From contig CAWBFD010000002.1 of NCBI GenBank assembly GCA_963788115.1, positions 620,001 through 684,000 of the forward strand: a DNA stretch of 64,000 nucleotides. Direction: 5' to 3'. The first letter of the stretch is position 1, and each line of letters begins with the position of its first letter. This DNA is from CAWBFD01 sp963788115. Its GTDB lineage: Bacteria; Actinomycetota; Thermoleophilia; Solirubrobacterales; 70-9. The position numbers were made by a program, and so were the translations under genes. The notes under the pieces were generated by a model. It saw only the letters and a list, made by a program, of their open reading frames with translations. It did no database searches and had not been told where the DNA came from. Shown one piece after another: positions 41,763 through 50,584 of the stretch.

Positions 41763-41821
41763 GCGCAACCGCTGAGTTGCACATGCTACCGTGGTTCACA
41801 AAGCGCAACCGCAGGGTTGCA
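41763..41821. promoter_or_regulatory. Paired dyad operators between SRPBCC-arsR and clpP
   Basis: GCGCAACCGCTGAGTTGCA (41763-41781) and GCGCAACCGCAGGGTTGCA (41803-41821) are two copies, 40 bp apart, of GCAAC-N6-GTTGC. They lie between the divergent SRPBCC operon and clpP, and the second ends just before the clpP ribosome site. Probably the binding sites of the ArsR-family regulator. Confidence 0.7.
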
Positions 41822-41839
41822 TAATGAAGGAGGCGCGCA

Positions 41840-42457
41840 ATGTCGCTGGTCCCCATGGTGGTCGAGCAGACGGCTCGCGGAGAGCGCTCGTTCGACATCT
41901 ACTCCCGGCTCCTGGGCGAGCGGATCGTCTTCTGCGGCCAGCCGATCGACGAGGACATCGCCAACCTGATCGTCGCCCAGATCATCCACCTCGAGGCCGA
42001 GGACCCGGACAAGGACATCTCGCTTTACATCAACTCGCCGGGCGGCTCGATCTACGCCGGGCTGGCGATCTACGACGCGATGCAGTACGTGCGCCCCGAT
42101 GTGCAGACGATCTGCTTCGGGGTGGCGATGTCGATGGGATCGGTCCTGCTCGCGGGCGGCGCCGAAGGCAAGCGCAGGGCGCTGCCCAACTCCCGGATCC
42201 TGATTCACCAGCCGACCGGCGGCTTCCAGGGTCAGTCGACGGACATCGAGATCCACGCGCGTGAGGTGCTCCGGCAGCGTCGGCGGATGGCGGAGATCTA
42301 CGCCCGGCACAGCGGCCGAAGCGCCGACGAGGTGAGCCGCGACATGGAGCGCGACAACTACTTCACCCCGGAGGAGGCACTCGACTACGGGCTGATCGAC
42401 AGCGTCGTCGACCGGCACGAGCTGGTGCGGGCGCCGACCGGGTTCACCGCGCGCTGA
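41840..42457 (+). CDS. clpP: ATP-dependent Clp protease proteolytic subunit
   Basis: Serine protease barrel for Clp ATPases. Catalytic triad: Ser98 in GVAMSMGSVLL, His123 in NSRILIHQPTGG, Asp172 in DMERDNYFTPEEALDYGLID. N-terminal RLLGERIVFCGQPIDEDIAN is typical. 205 residues, normal. No clpX or second clpP lies alongside, so this is probably a dispersed paralogue rather than the housekeeping clpP1P2-clpX set. AAGGAGG lies upstream of ATG 41840. Promoter region is shared with the ArsR/SRPBCC operon. Confidence 0.96.
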   Translation: MSLVPMVVEQTARGERSFDIYSRLLGERIVFCGQPIDEDIANLIVAQIIHLEAEDPDKDISLYINSPGGSIYAGLAIYDAMQYVRPDVQTICFGVAMSMGSVLLAGGAEGKRRALPNSRILIHQPTGGFQGQSTDIEIHAREVLRQRRRMAEIYARHSGRSADEVSRDMERDNYFTPEEALDYGLIDSVVDRHELVRAPTGFTAR

Positions 42458-42515
42458 CGACCCGGCACCGAGCCGAGCCCGATCGTTGGCGACCGCGTCT
42501 CGTAACCTCGATGCG

Positions 42516-42770
42516 ATGGACCAGGTCATCCAGATCGCGGGGGCGCTCATGATCCTCGCCGGCTTCGCCGCGGCGCAGTTCGGCCTGCTCAGCGTCAGCT
42601 CCCGCTCGTATCTAGTCCTGAACCTCGTCGGCGCCGTGATCCTCACGGTGCTCGCCCTCGAGGAGGAGCAGTGGGGATTCGTCCTGCTCGAGAGCGTCTG
42701 GTCGCTGGTGTCCGCCTGGTCGCTGATGCAGGTGATGCGCGGCCGCCCCCCGGTGGCACCGGAGCACTGA
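42516..42770 (+). CDS. CBU_0592-type small membrane protein
   Basis: An 84-residue protein with about three hydrophobic segments: VIQIAGALMILAGFAAAQFG, SYLVLNLVGAVILTVLALEE and WGFVLLESVWSLVSAWSLMQ. This pattern, with YLVLNLVGA and QWGFVLLE, agrees with a widespread small membrane family of unknown role. TAACCT seven bases before the ATG indicates leaderless start at 42516. It converges with the dehydrogenase gene. Confidence 0.75.
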   Translation: MDQVIQIAGALMILAGFAAAQFGLLSVSSRSYLVLNLVGAVILTVLALEEEQWGFVLLESVWSLVSAWSLMQVMRGRPPVAPEH

Positions 42771-42774
42771 GCGG

Positions 42775-43743
42775 CTAGGCGACGCGGTTCGGCGGTTCCT
42801 CGCCTCGCAGGACGACGACGACGTTCCTGGCTGCGGTCCGCGCCATCGCGTCGCGGGCCCGGGTGGTCGCCGAGCCGATGTGCGGGAGCAGCACGCATCG
42901 GGGCGCGTCCAGGAGCGCCTGGGGCACCTCGGGCTCGGTCTCGTAGACATCGAGGCCCGCCGCCCAAATCTGACCACGGTCGAGCGCCCCTGCCAGCGCA
43001 TCGCTGTCGACGATCGAGCCCCGGGCGGTGTTCACCAGCACCGCCTGCTCGCCCATCGTGGCCAGCTCGTCCGCGCCGATCAGGTGCCTGGTGTCGGGCG
43101 TGGCCGGCAGGTGCAGGCTGATCACGTCCGCGCGCTCGAGCGCCTCCACCAGCTCGGCCCGAACCGCCCCCAGGTCGGACTCGGCATCTGGCTTGGGGCT
43201 CCGAGAGACGTAGAGGATCTCGCCTGCGAGCGGGCGCACGAGCTCGGCGTACCGCCGGCCGATCCGCCCGAGCCCAATCACGGCGAAGGTGGCGCCACTG
43301 AGCTCCAGGCCGAGAAGCGCCGCCGGGTCCCAGCCGTGCCAGCGCCCGGCGCGGAGCTCGGCTTCGGCCTCGGACAGGCGCCGGGCAGCGGCGAGCGTCA
43401 GCGTCAGGGCCAGCTCGGCGGTGGCGTTGGTGAGCACGTCCGGTGTGTTGGTGACCGCGATCCCACGGGCCCGGCAGGCGTCGACGTCGATGTTGTCGTA
43501 GCCGACGGCGAAGTTGGCGACAACCCGAAGCTCCGGGCCGGCGGCTTCCAGCAGGGGCTCGTCGACGCGGACTGTGGGATCGGCGATGATCGCGGCGACC
43601 CCGCGCGCCAATTCACGCAGCTGCTCGGGGGTCACGTCCAGGCCGCCCTCGCGCAGCTCGAGCCCGCCGAGCTCCTCGAGGCCGCCGCGGAGCAGCCGGC
43701 GGGCGATGAGGACGACCGCAGGGCCGGGATCAGCCGAGGTCAT
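42775..43743 (-). CDS. D-2-hydroxyacid dehydrogenase (glyoxylate/hydroxypyruvate reductase type)
   Basis: Reduces glyoxylate or hydroxypyruvate with NAD(P)H. Rossmann motif FAVIGLGRIGRRYAE (near 153), catalytic Arg in VNTARGSIVDSDAL, Glu in DVYETEPEVPQALL, and His in LLPHIGSATTRARD; substrate domain with VVANFAVGYDNIDVDACRAR. 322 residues, normal. It overlaps the upstream oxidoreductase gene by 14 bp. With the glycerate kinase gene 1.7 kb upstream it suggests a glycerate pathway. Confidence 0.92.
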   Translation of the reverse strand: MTSADPGPAVVLIARRLLRGGLEELGGLELREGGLDVTPEQLRELARGVAAIIADPTVRVDEPLLEAAGPELRVVANFAVGYDNIDVDACRARGIAVTNTPDVLTNATAELALTLTLAAARRLSEAEAELRAGRWHGWDPAALLGLELSGATFAVIGLGRIGRRYAELVRPLAGEILYVSRSPKPDAESDLGAVRAELVEALERADVISLHLPATPDTRHLIGADELATMGEQAVLVNTARGSIVDSDALAGALDRGQIWAAGLDVYETEPEVPQALLDAPRCVLLPHIGSATTRARDAMARTAARNVVVVLRGEEPPNRVA

Positions 43744-45322
43744 CGAGCACCGCCATCGCCGCGCCGCGGCCGTTGAGGCCGATCACGGAGCCAGCCGGAT
43801 GAGTGGCCGCTCCGCACAGATAGAGACCCTTCACCGGCGTTCGCCACTCCAGTCGCCGGTCCCACATCTGGTCCGGCAGCGCTTGCCCCTGGAAGATGTG
43901 GCCGCCGGTGAGGCCGATCCGCTCCTCGATGTCCGGCGGCCCAAGCACCTGGACCTCCTCGACGCACTCGTGGACGTCGGGCGCGTAGGCAGCGATCGCG
44001 TCGAGCACGGATCGCCCGATCTCAGCGCGGCGAGCGGCCCAGTCTTCCTCGGCCAGCTCATACGGCGCGTACTGGGCGAAGACGCTCATCACCTGCTTGC
44101 CGGGAGGGACGACCGACTGGTCGTATGCCGACTGGAAGTAGAGGTCGGCATAGCCGACGCGGGGCTCTCCCCGCGAGCACGCCTCGAACGCCTCCTGCGC
44201 CGCGTCGAGCCCCGGGGTGATCGAGACCATCGCCCGATCGGCCTGGATCTCGCCGTTCGCCGCGGGGAACGTCGGGATACGGCTCAGCGCCGCGTTCACC
44301 TTCACCACCGGCGAGCTCACGTCCCAGCTCTCGAGCCGCTTCAGGTAGTCGTCGGGAAGGCCGTCGGACCCGAGCATTCGCAGCGTCCGCTTGGGGTCCG
44401 CGTTCGAGATCACGACCGGCGCGCGGATCAGCTCGCCGCTCTCGACCTCCACCCCCTCGCCGGGCAGGATGCGAGCCACGGGAACGCCGGCGGCGAGGGT
44501 CGCCCCGGCATCGAGCGCGGCCTGCGCGATCGCGAACGAGACCCGGCCGATGCCGCCGTGGACGTAGCCCCAGACCGAGCCCAGGCCGAGCAGATCGCCC
44601 TGGTGGTGCATGAGCTTGACCGAGGCGGTCCCGGGATCGCGCGGCCCGGCGTTGGCGCCGATCACGCCCTGTCCGAACAGCGCGTGTTTGAGGCGCTCGT
44701 CGGAGACGTACCGGTCGAGCGCGTCGGCGATCGACTCCTCGAACGTGAGCCGGACGAGCTCCTCGTCGCCGAGCAGCTCCTCGATCTCCGCACGGGTGGG
44801 CGAGGGGCCCTGCCAGGTGTCCCCGCGGGGGCCGGACCGGAGCAGCCGGCGGGCGCGATCGAAGGCCTCCTCATAGGCGAAGAGGCCGCGAATGTCGGCT
44901 TCGGAGAACCGGTTGTCGCGCAGGTAGGCGACGGTCCGCTCCCGGTCGAGAAACTCGGCGAAGGCGCTGCCGTCTGGCAGCGGGCACCATACGTTCGGGT
45001 CCGCCGCGGTCACCCGGTAGCCGTGGCGCTCGAGCTCGAGCTCGGCGATCACCACCGGGTCGAGCAGCCCGACGACGTAGGCGCACGGGCTGACCACGTA
45101 TCGGGGGTCCTCGAACGGCTGCTCGAGCGTGCAGGCGCCGCCGAGCTGCTCCCGCCGCTCGAGCACCAGGACCGATCGGCCGGTACGGGCCAGGTAGGCG
45201 GCAGCGGCGAGCCCGTTGTGGCCTCCGCCGACGACGATCGCGTCCCAGTCGCGACTCGCCAGCTCACGCATCGAGGCCGGCAGTCCGACCTTGCCCATCG
45301 CCGCGTTGACGTCCATCCGCAC
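43730..45322 (-). CDS. Phytoene desaturase-like NAD(P)/FAD-dependent oxidoreductase (PYROXD2-like)
   Basis: A 530-residue flavoprotein. FAD motif DAIVVGGGHNGLAAAAYLAR (residues 27-46), VLVLERREQLGGACTLEQPF, a long substrate domain with GVIGANAGPRDPGTASVKLM and GSVWGYVHGGIGRVSFAIAQ, and a C-terminal FAD loop LYLCGAATHPAGSVIGLNGR. The closest remembered group is the amine oxidase/PYROXD2 family, not the carotenoid CrtI enzymes. Reaction unknown. It overlaps the D-2-hydroxyacid dehydrogenase gene, so they are co-transcribed. Start ATG 45322 or Met at residue 9. Confidence 0.88.
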   Translation of the reverse strand: MRMDVNAAMGKVGLPASMRELASRDWDAIVVGGGHNGLAAAAYLARTGRSVLVLERREQLGGACTLEQPFEDPRYVVSPCAYVVGLLDPVVIAELELERHGYRVTAADPNVWCPLPDGSAFAEFLDRERTVAYLRDNRFSEADIRGLFAYEEAFDRARRLLRSGPRGDTWQGPSPTRAEIEELLGDEELVRLTFEESIADALDRYVSDERLKHALFGQGVIGANAGPRDPGTASVKLMHHQGDLLGLGSVWGYVHGGIGRVSFAIAQAALDAGATLAAGVPVARILPGEGVEVESGELIRAPVVISNADPKRTLRMLGSDGLPDDYLKRLESWDVSSPVVKVNAALSRIPTFPAANGEIQADRAMVSITPGLDAAQEAFEACSRGEPRVGYADLYFQSAYDQSVVPPGKQVMSVFAQYAPYELAEEDWAARRAEIGRSVLDAIAAYAPDVHECVEEVQVLGPPDIEERIGLTGGHIFQGQALPDQMWDRRLEWRTPVKGLYLCGAATHPAGSVIGLNGRGAAMAVLDDLG

Positions 45323-45414
45323 TTCCTACCGCACCGGAGCCCGAGATGCCCCGTTCCGCTGGGGCGAATTCCCCTTCGCTGCTGCCTTAACCCGGTGATG
45401 GCCGGGAAACGGCA

Positions 45415-46410
45415 TCAGCGGCCGCGGGGACGCCCCGCGATGGCCGTCGCTCGAGCGCGGATCTCGGGAAGCGTCGGTGCCTCCTTGACACCATCGAGCC
45501 CCAGCTCGTCCAGGCGATCCCGCGCGAGGTCGAGGCTGCCCACAATCGCCCAGCATTGAACCCCCTGCTCGCGGCAGCGACGCGCGATCTCGGCCACCAC
45601 TTTCCCGGCCAGCGTTTGCCGATCGAGCCGTCCCTCTCCGGTGACCACCAGGTCGGCAGCGGGCAGGTGGGCGTCGAAACCGATCGCATCGAGCACGAAC
45701 GAGGCGCCCGGGAGGAGGCGCGCGCCCCGGAACGCCCACAGCCCCCCGGAGAGCCCGCCGGCGCAACCGGTCCCTGGCACGCCACGCGGGTCACGTGGCG
45801 CTCGCTCCGCTAGCTCGTCGAGCCGTCGCTCCAGCCGAACGACCGTGGGCGGGTCGGCGCCCTTCTGCGGGCCGAAGACCGCGGGGGCGTCCTCCCAGGC
45901 GGTGGCGACGTCGCAGATGACGTCCATCCCGACCTCGGTGCCCGCCTCCTCAAGCGCGCGCAGCGCGCCGGCCCCGCCGTCGGTGGTCGCGCTGCCGCCG
46001 GCGGCGACGAGCACGCGCTCTGCCCCGGCCGTCGCCGCGGCGGCGATCAGCTCGCCGGTCCCGTAGGTGGACGCGGCCCAGGCGTCGCGCTCCTCCTCGG
46101 CGACCCGCCACAACCCGCTCGCCTCGGCAACCTCGACCGCCGCGCGGCCGTCGCCCAGCAGCGCCCAGCGCGCGTCGACGGCGCGTCCCAGGGGGTCGGA
46201 CGCCTGGGCGGCCCGGTAGATCCCACCGAGCGCCGAGACCAGGGCTTCCATGGTCCCCTCGCCGCCGTCGGCCACCGACAGGGAGTTTGCGGTCCAGCCG
46301 GCGTCCTCGAAGGCCGCGCCGATCGCGACGTTGACCTCGGCGCTGCGGAACGTGCCCTTGAAGCTGTCGGCGGCGACGAGCACGCGCCGCGGTGACTCTC
46401 CCGATCGCAT
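45415..46410 (-). CDS. Glycerate kinase (GlxK family)
   Basis: Phosphorylates D-glycerate to 2- or 3-phosphoglycerate. Family signatures: VLVAADSFKGTFRSAEVNVA at the start, SVADGGEGTMEALVSALGG, VAAGGSATTDGGAGALRALE, GCAGGLSGGLWAFRGARLLP and ADLVVTGEGRLDRQTLAGKV. 331 residues, slightly short of the usual 380 but complete at all motifs. TAGCGT exactly seven bases before the ATG at 46410 supports a leaderless start there. A 92-bp gap separates it from the following flavoprotein gene. Confidence 0.92.
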   Translation of the reverse strand: MRSGESPRRVLVAADSFKGTFRSAEVNVAIGAAFEDAGWTANSLSVADGGEGTMEALVSALGGIYRAAQASDPLGRAVDARWALLGDGRAAVEVAEASGLWRVAEEERDAWAASTYGTGELIAAAATAGAERVLVAAGGSATTDGGAGALRALEEAGTEVGMDVICDVATAWEDAPAVFGPQKGADPPTVVRLERRLDELAERAPRDPRGVPGTGCAGGLSGGLWAFRGARLLPGASFVLDAIGFDAHLPAADLVVTGEGRLDRQTLAGKVVAEIARRCREQGVQCWAIVGSLDLARDRLDELGLDGVKEAPTLPEIRARATAIAGRPRGR

Positions 46411-46495
46411 CGACGCGACGCTACCCTGGCGCGCTGATCGAGGTGATCCTGGAAGCGCTCGCTGACTTCGCCCCCCGGCCGCCGGTTGCCGCCGC

Positions 46496-47701
46496 ATGAC
46501 CGCCCGCCCTCGCGAGCAGGTCTCCGCCGCCCATGCTCGGAGGCTGGCGCTCGCGGCGCAGGGACTCGACCGGCCCCGGCCGGCCTCGGCGGCCGACGGC
46601 TGGGCCGTTCGCCGCGTCTTCGGGCGCGTTGGCCTCGTGCAGATCGACTCGGTCAACGTTCTCACCCGGGCCCACTACCTGCCGCTGTTCAGCCGGCTCG
46701 GCCCCTATCCGACCGAGCTTCTGGATCGCAGCGCCCACCGTGCGCCGCGGCGGCTGTTCGAGTACTGGGGGCATGAGGCCTCGCTGCTGCCGGTTGCCGC
46801 GTGGCCGCTGCTTCGCTGGCGTATGGAGCGCGCCGCGCACGACGCCTGGGGCGGGATGCGGCGGGTACAGCGCGACCAGCCCGACCTGGTCGAGCGAGTC
46901 CTGGGCGAGGTGCGCGATCGCGGGCCGATCGCCGCCTCCGACCTCTCCGAGGAGCGGCCCCGCCGCTCGGGCCCGTGGTGGGACTGGTCCGACGGGAAGC
47001 GTGCACTCGAGTGGCTGTTCTGGAGCGGCAGGATCACGAGCGCCCGCCGGCGCGGGTTTGAGCGGCTGTACGACCTCCCGGAACGGGTACTGCCGCGCGA
47101 GGTGATCGAGGCGCCGACTCCAAGCGAGACCGACGCCCAGCGCGAGCTGGTGCGGATCGCGGCCAGGGCGCTGGGCGTCGCCGCCGAGCGGGACCTTCGG
47201 GACTACTTCCGGCTCCCGACTGCGGAAGCCCGCGAGCGGGTGCGCGAGCTGGTCGAGTCGGGAGAGCTTCAGCCGGTCGAGGTCGAGGGGTGGGGCCGGA
47301 CCCCGGCGTATCTGCATGCGGAGGCGAGGATTCCGCGACGGGTCGAGGCGCGCGCCCTGATCGGCCCGTTCGACTCGTTGATCTGGGAGCGCTCCAGGGT
47401 CGAGCGGCTGTTCGGGTTCAGGTACCGGCTCGAGATCTACGTGCCCGCCGCGAAGCGGCGGGACGGCTACTACGTGCTGCCCTTCCTGCTCGGCGACCGG
47501 CTGGTCGCGAGGGCCGATCTGAAGGCCGACCGCAGCACCGGCACTCTGCGCGTGCCCGCGGCCCGACTCGAGCCAGACGCGCCAGGCGAGACGATGGAGG
47601 CGCTCCGGGCGGAGCTCGAGACGATGGCGAGCTGGCTCGGGCTCGAGCGCGTCGAGCTCGCGCCCAAGCGGCGTTTGAGCGTTCGGGCCGAACCTAGCTG
47701 A
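46496..47701 (+). CDS. YcaQ-type winged-helix DNA glycosylase
   Basis: A 401-residue winged-helix protein of the HTH_42 family. E. coli YcaQ excises interstrand cross-link and alkyl lesions. The catalytic QxD motif is in GLVQIDSVNVL (residues about 46-56). Other family features: HYLPLFSRLGPYPTELLDRS, RRLFEYWGHEASLLPVAAWP, and ALIGPFDSLIWERSRVERLF with FRYRLEIYVPAAKRRDGYYV. Length is normal. It overlaps the convergent MFS gene by eight bases. Confidence 0.88.
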   Translation: MTARPREQVSAAHARRLALAAQGLDRPRPASAADGWAVRRVFGRVGLVQIDSVNVLTRAHYLPLFSRLGPYPTELLDRSAHRAPRRLFEYWGHEASLLPVAAWPLLRWRMERAAHDAWGGMRRVQRDQPDLVERVLGEVRDRGPIAASDLSEERPRRSGPWWDWSDGKRALEWLFWSGRITSARRRGFERLYDLPERVLPREVIEAPTPSETDAQRELVRIAARALGVAAERDLRDYFRLPTAEARERVRELVESGELQPVEVEGWGRTPAYLHAEARIPRRVEARALIGPFDSLIWERSRVERLFGFRYRLEIYVPAAKRRDGYYVLPFLLGDRLVARADLKADRSTGTLRVPAARLEPDAPGETMEALRAELETMASWLGLERVELAPKRRLSVRAEPS

Positions 47702-48854
47702 CCGTCACCGATGACGGCTGCGCGCGCCGGCGCTCCGCAGCGATCAGCACCGCGAGCGTGATCGCCGAGAGTGCGGCGACCGCCAGGAAGGGGATCGCGT
47801 CCGATCCGACCTCCGCGATCGCGCCGGAGCCGGAGCCCCCGATGACCTGACCCCCGGCCCAGGCGAGGTTGGTGAGCGCAAAGGCGAAGCCCTGGTCGAG
47901 TCCGGTCGCCTCGGCGGCGTCGGAGAGCATCGCCATCGCCGGCGCCCAGAAGAACGCCAGCGCAACCACCCCGGCGATCACCGCCAACGCCAGCGGGATC
48001 ACGGTGTCAGGGAGGGGGAGGAGCAGCGCAGCGACCGTCGAGCCGGCCAGCCCGGCCTTGATCGGCATGATCCGCCCGGCGCGATCGGAGACCCGTCCAA
48101 GGGCCCGGGTGACGACGGCCTCGACCCCCGCGGCGACCAGGAACACGGCGCCGATCGCCACGCCGCTCGCCCCGGCCTCGTCGAGATGCAGCGGGGTCAG
48201 GACCGCGATCGTGCCCGAGAAGAGCGCCGGGAGCGCGACCAGCCAGAACCCGGCGAGGACCGCGGGGTTCGCGAGCGAGCGCGTGAGCGCTCGCCATTCC
48301 GGCGTGGGAACCGGCTCTGGTGCGGGCATGGTCCGCGCCCACGCGACCAGGCCGAGGCCCAGCACGCCGACGATCGAGAACACGGGCTCGGAGCCGATCA
48401 CGGTCGCAGCACCGCCGAGCACCGGCCCGAGCAGGACCCCGGCGATCGCGGCCGCGAGTGCGGAGCCGATGAGCTCGCCGCGGCGCTCGCGCGGGGCGAC
48501 CACGACCAGCCAGGCCATGCCCGCGGCCCATGAGCATGCCCCTCCAATGCCCTGGCAGAAGCGGGCGAGGTCGAGCACCACGACGTTGTCGCTGAACGCG
48601 AAGACCACGCTGGTCGCGGACATCAGGGTGAGCCCGAGCAGGATCGTCGGCCGGACCCCGGCCCGGGCCACGAGCCAACCGGCGGGGAGCGAGGCAGCCA
48701 GCGTCCCGGCGGCGTAGGAGGCGTTGAGGATCCCGGCGGCCGTCTTCGACAGCCCGAGGTCGTCCACGTACTCGGGCAGGAGCGGCGTGATCGCCGCGTA
48801 GAACATCGTGTCGACCAGGACGACGGCCGCTACCAGCAGGAACAGGCGCCTCAT
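47694..48854 (-). CDS. Major facilitator superfamily transporter
   Basis: A 386-residue exporter-type MFS protein with about twelve hydrophobic helices. Motif A-like GWLVARAGVRPTILLGLTLM is between helices 2 and 3, and the second half repeats it as RALGRVSDRAGRIMPIKAGL. FYAAITPLLPEYVDDLGLSK at the N-terminus resembles the drug-efflux 12-helix families. Substrate unknown. TAGCAT exactly seven bases before the ATG at 48854 suggests leaderless start. It is divergent from the MpaB/TetR genes, so a TetR-regulated role is possible. Confidence 0.9.
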   Translation of the reverse strand: MRRLFLLVAAVVLVDTMFYAAITPLLPEYVDDLGLSKTAAGILNASYAAGTLAASLPAGWLVARAGVRPTILLGLTLMSATSVVFAFSDNVVVLDLARFCQGIGGACSWAAGMAWLVVVAPRERRGELIGSALAAAIAGVLLGPVLGGAATVIGSEPVFSIVGVLGLGLVAWARTMPAPEPVPTPEWRALTRSLANPAVLAGFWLVALPALFSGTIAVLTPLHLDEAGASGVAIGAVFLVAAGVEAVVTRALGRVSDRAGRIMPIKAGLAGSTVAALLLPLPDTVIPLALAVIAGVVALAFFWAPAMAMLSDAAEATGLDQGFAFALTNLAWAGGQVIGGSGSGAIAEVGSDAIPFLAVAALSAITLAVLIAAERRRAQPSSVTVS

Positions 48855-48895
48855 GCGGTCGATGCTAAGGGCGGCTGCGCCCGGGTGACAATGTT

Positions 48896-49819
48896 ATGAT
48901 CGCCGTCGATATGTCACATGGCGGCGATGGCAGCGAAAGGGGACGCGCTCGCCAAGACGACGGTTACTTCCCACGCGGCAGGTCCGTCCTTCGACGGGTG
49001 CACGGCGAGCGCGCGGTGGGCCTCCACTACGGCCAGCGCGGGCTCCTGGTGGGCGCGGCCAACCCGCTCACCTACACGGGGACGATGGCCTCGACCAGCG
49101 CCGCCACGTCACCATTCACACGCCTGGCCCGAACGGCGAAGGTCCACGAGACGATCTTCTTCGACACGCGGGTGGAGGCCGACCGCGCGCTCGCCATGGT
49201 CCACCGCCTCCACGAGCGGGTTCGCGGGACGCTTCCCGAGCCGGCCGGCCGCTGGCCGGCCGGCACCCCGTACTCGGCCACTGATCCACCGCTGATGCTG
49301 TGGACGCTGGCCTGCATCGCGGACTCGGCAGCGGTTCTCTACGAGACGCTGGTTAGGCCGCTCTCCGCCCGTGAGCGCGAGGCGCTCTGGCAGGACTACC
49401 TGCTCTTCGGGGAGCTGTTCGGGCTGCCTCGGGCCGACGCGCCGGGAAGCTGGGCCGAGTTCCGCTCCTACTGGCGGGCGCGGCTGGAGGGGGAGCTCTT
49501 CCTCACGGACGACGCCCGCGTGGTCGCCCCCCAAACCGCGTTTCGGATCCCCGTGCCACGCCATTGGTGGCCGAACATGCGGGTCTCGAACCTGATCCTG
49601 ATGGGCAGCCTGCCGGAGCGGATCCGGGAGCTCTACGGCTTCTCCTGGGGGTCGGCCCAGGCAGCCGCCTACCAGGCGCTCGCCGCGAGCAGCAGGCGCT
49701 CGCGGAGGCTGGTCCCGCATCTGCTGCGACGCGGCGGCAACGATGTCATCTTCGACACGGTCGCACGCACCGAGGCACGGCGCCTGGCGGCCGGCAAGCC
49801 GACCCTGCGGCGCACGTGA
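48896..49819 (+). CDS. MpaB-type oxygenase (DUF2236)
   Basis: About 300 residues. DUF2236 features: DDGYFPRGRSVLRRVHGERA, VGLHYGQRGLLVGAANPLTY, TIFFDTRVEADRALAMVHRL, GTPYSATDPPLMLWTLACIA with the conserved acidic and His residues, DYLLFGELFGLPRADAPGSW and IRELYGFSWGSAQAAAYQAL. These proteins are haem-binding oxygenases related to rubber oxygenase Lcp and the MpaB enzyme. Substrate unknown. Start is uncertain: ATG 48896 or ATG 48911. It overlaps the TetR gene by four bases. Confidence 0.85.
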   Translation: MIAVDMSHGGDGSERGRARQDDGYFPRGRSVLRRVHGERAVGLHYGQRGLLVGAANPLTYTGTMASTSAATSPFTRLARTAKVHETIFFDTRVEADRALAMVHRLHERVRGTLPEPAGRWPAGTPYSATDPPLMLWTLACIADSAAVLYETLVRPLSAREREALWQDYLLFGELFGLPRADAPGSWAEFRSYWRARLEGELFLTDDARVVAPQTAFRIPVPRHWWPNMRVSNLILMGSLPERIRELYGFSWGSAQAAAYQALAASSRRSRRLVPHLLRRGGNDVIFDTVARTEARRLAAGKPTLRRT

Positions 49820-50457
49820 ACGCCCCGACGCCCTCGCTGGCCGCCCGGGCCCTCGCCGACGAAGGCGAGCCCGGCGACGCGACCACCGAGCGCATTCTCG
49901 ACGCGGCTACGCGGCAGTTCGAGCTGCTCGGGCTTCGCCGCTCGAGCGTCGAGGACGTCGCCCGGCGCGCGGGGCTCAGCCGGATGACGATCTACCGCCG
50001 CTTCCCCCAAAAGGACCGGCTCGTCGAAGCGGCAATCCTGCGCGAATGCCAGCGGTTCTTCGCCGAGCTGCAAGCGGCCACCGCCGAGCTGCCGACACTG
50101 GAGGAGCGCCTGATCGAGAGCTTCGTCGTGGCGCTGCGGTTCGCCCGCTCCCACGCCCTGCTCCAGCGTCTGGCGGTGACCGAGCCGGAGACCCTGCTGC
50201 CGCTCCTGACCACCGAGGGAGGGCCGGTGCTGGGCGTCGTGCGCGAGTTCCTGGTCACGCAGATCCGAGCCTCGCAGGAGGAGGGCATCGTCGCCCGGTT
50301 CGATCCTGATCCGTTGGCCGAGATCCTCGCCAGGCTCGCCCTGTCGTTCGTGCTCACGCCGGAGAGCCGCCTGCCCCTGGCGCATCTGCGCGAGGGCCGC
50401 GCGCTCGCTCATCGCTACCTGGCGCCGATGATCGGCGCGGGCGTGGCCGGGGGATAG
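49816..50457 (+). CDS. TetR-family transcriptional regulator
   Basis: A 213-residue regulator. HTH region: TERILDAATRQFELLGLRRS (residues 24-43), then SVEDVARRAGLSRMTIYRRF and PQKDRLVEAAI. The C-terminal helices form the ligand domain. GTG 49816 overlaps the TGA of the MpaB gene (GTGA), so it is coupled and probably controls that operon and perhaps the divergent MFS gene. Longer frames upstream are shadows. Confidence 0.93.
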   Translation: MNAPTPSLAARALADEGEPGDATTERILDAATRQFELLGLRRSSVEDVARRAGLSRMTIYRRFPQKDRLVEAAILRECQRFFAELQAATAELPTLEERLIESFVVALRFARSHALLQRLAVTEPETLLPLLTTEGGPVLGVVREFLVTQIRASQEEGIVARFDPDPLAEILARLALSFVLTPESRLPLAHLREGRALAHRYLAPMIGAGVAGG

Positions 50458-50584
50458 TCGCCCGGATCCGGCTACCCTCGTTCGCACCGGGACGCAGGGA
50501 TTCGTTGGGGACATCCCCAATTGCATTCCCGGCTCGCGGTCGTCAGTCTGCGCGCAGCCCCCCAGGACCGGAAGGAAGGCCACC

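Noticed and set aside
43514..45559. 681-codon plus-strand ORF and similar long ORFs opposite ppk1 (13148-14572), pst genes (25072-27096) and the esterase (5813-7060, minus)
   Set aside because: They lie opposite clear conserved genes, have Arg/His/Asp-rich composition typical of GC-rich antisense frames, and show no domain motif.
48880..48920. GTGACA...TGTCAC as a TetR operator
   Set aside because: Arms of six bases separated by about 21 bases are weak and overlap the possible start codon; not distinguishable from chance.
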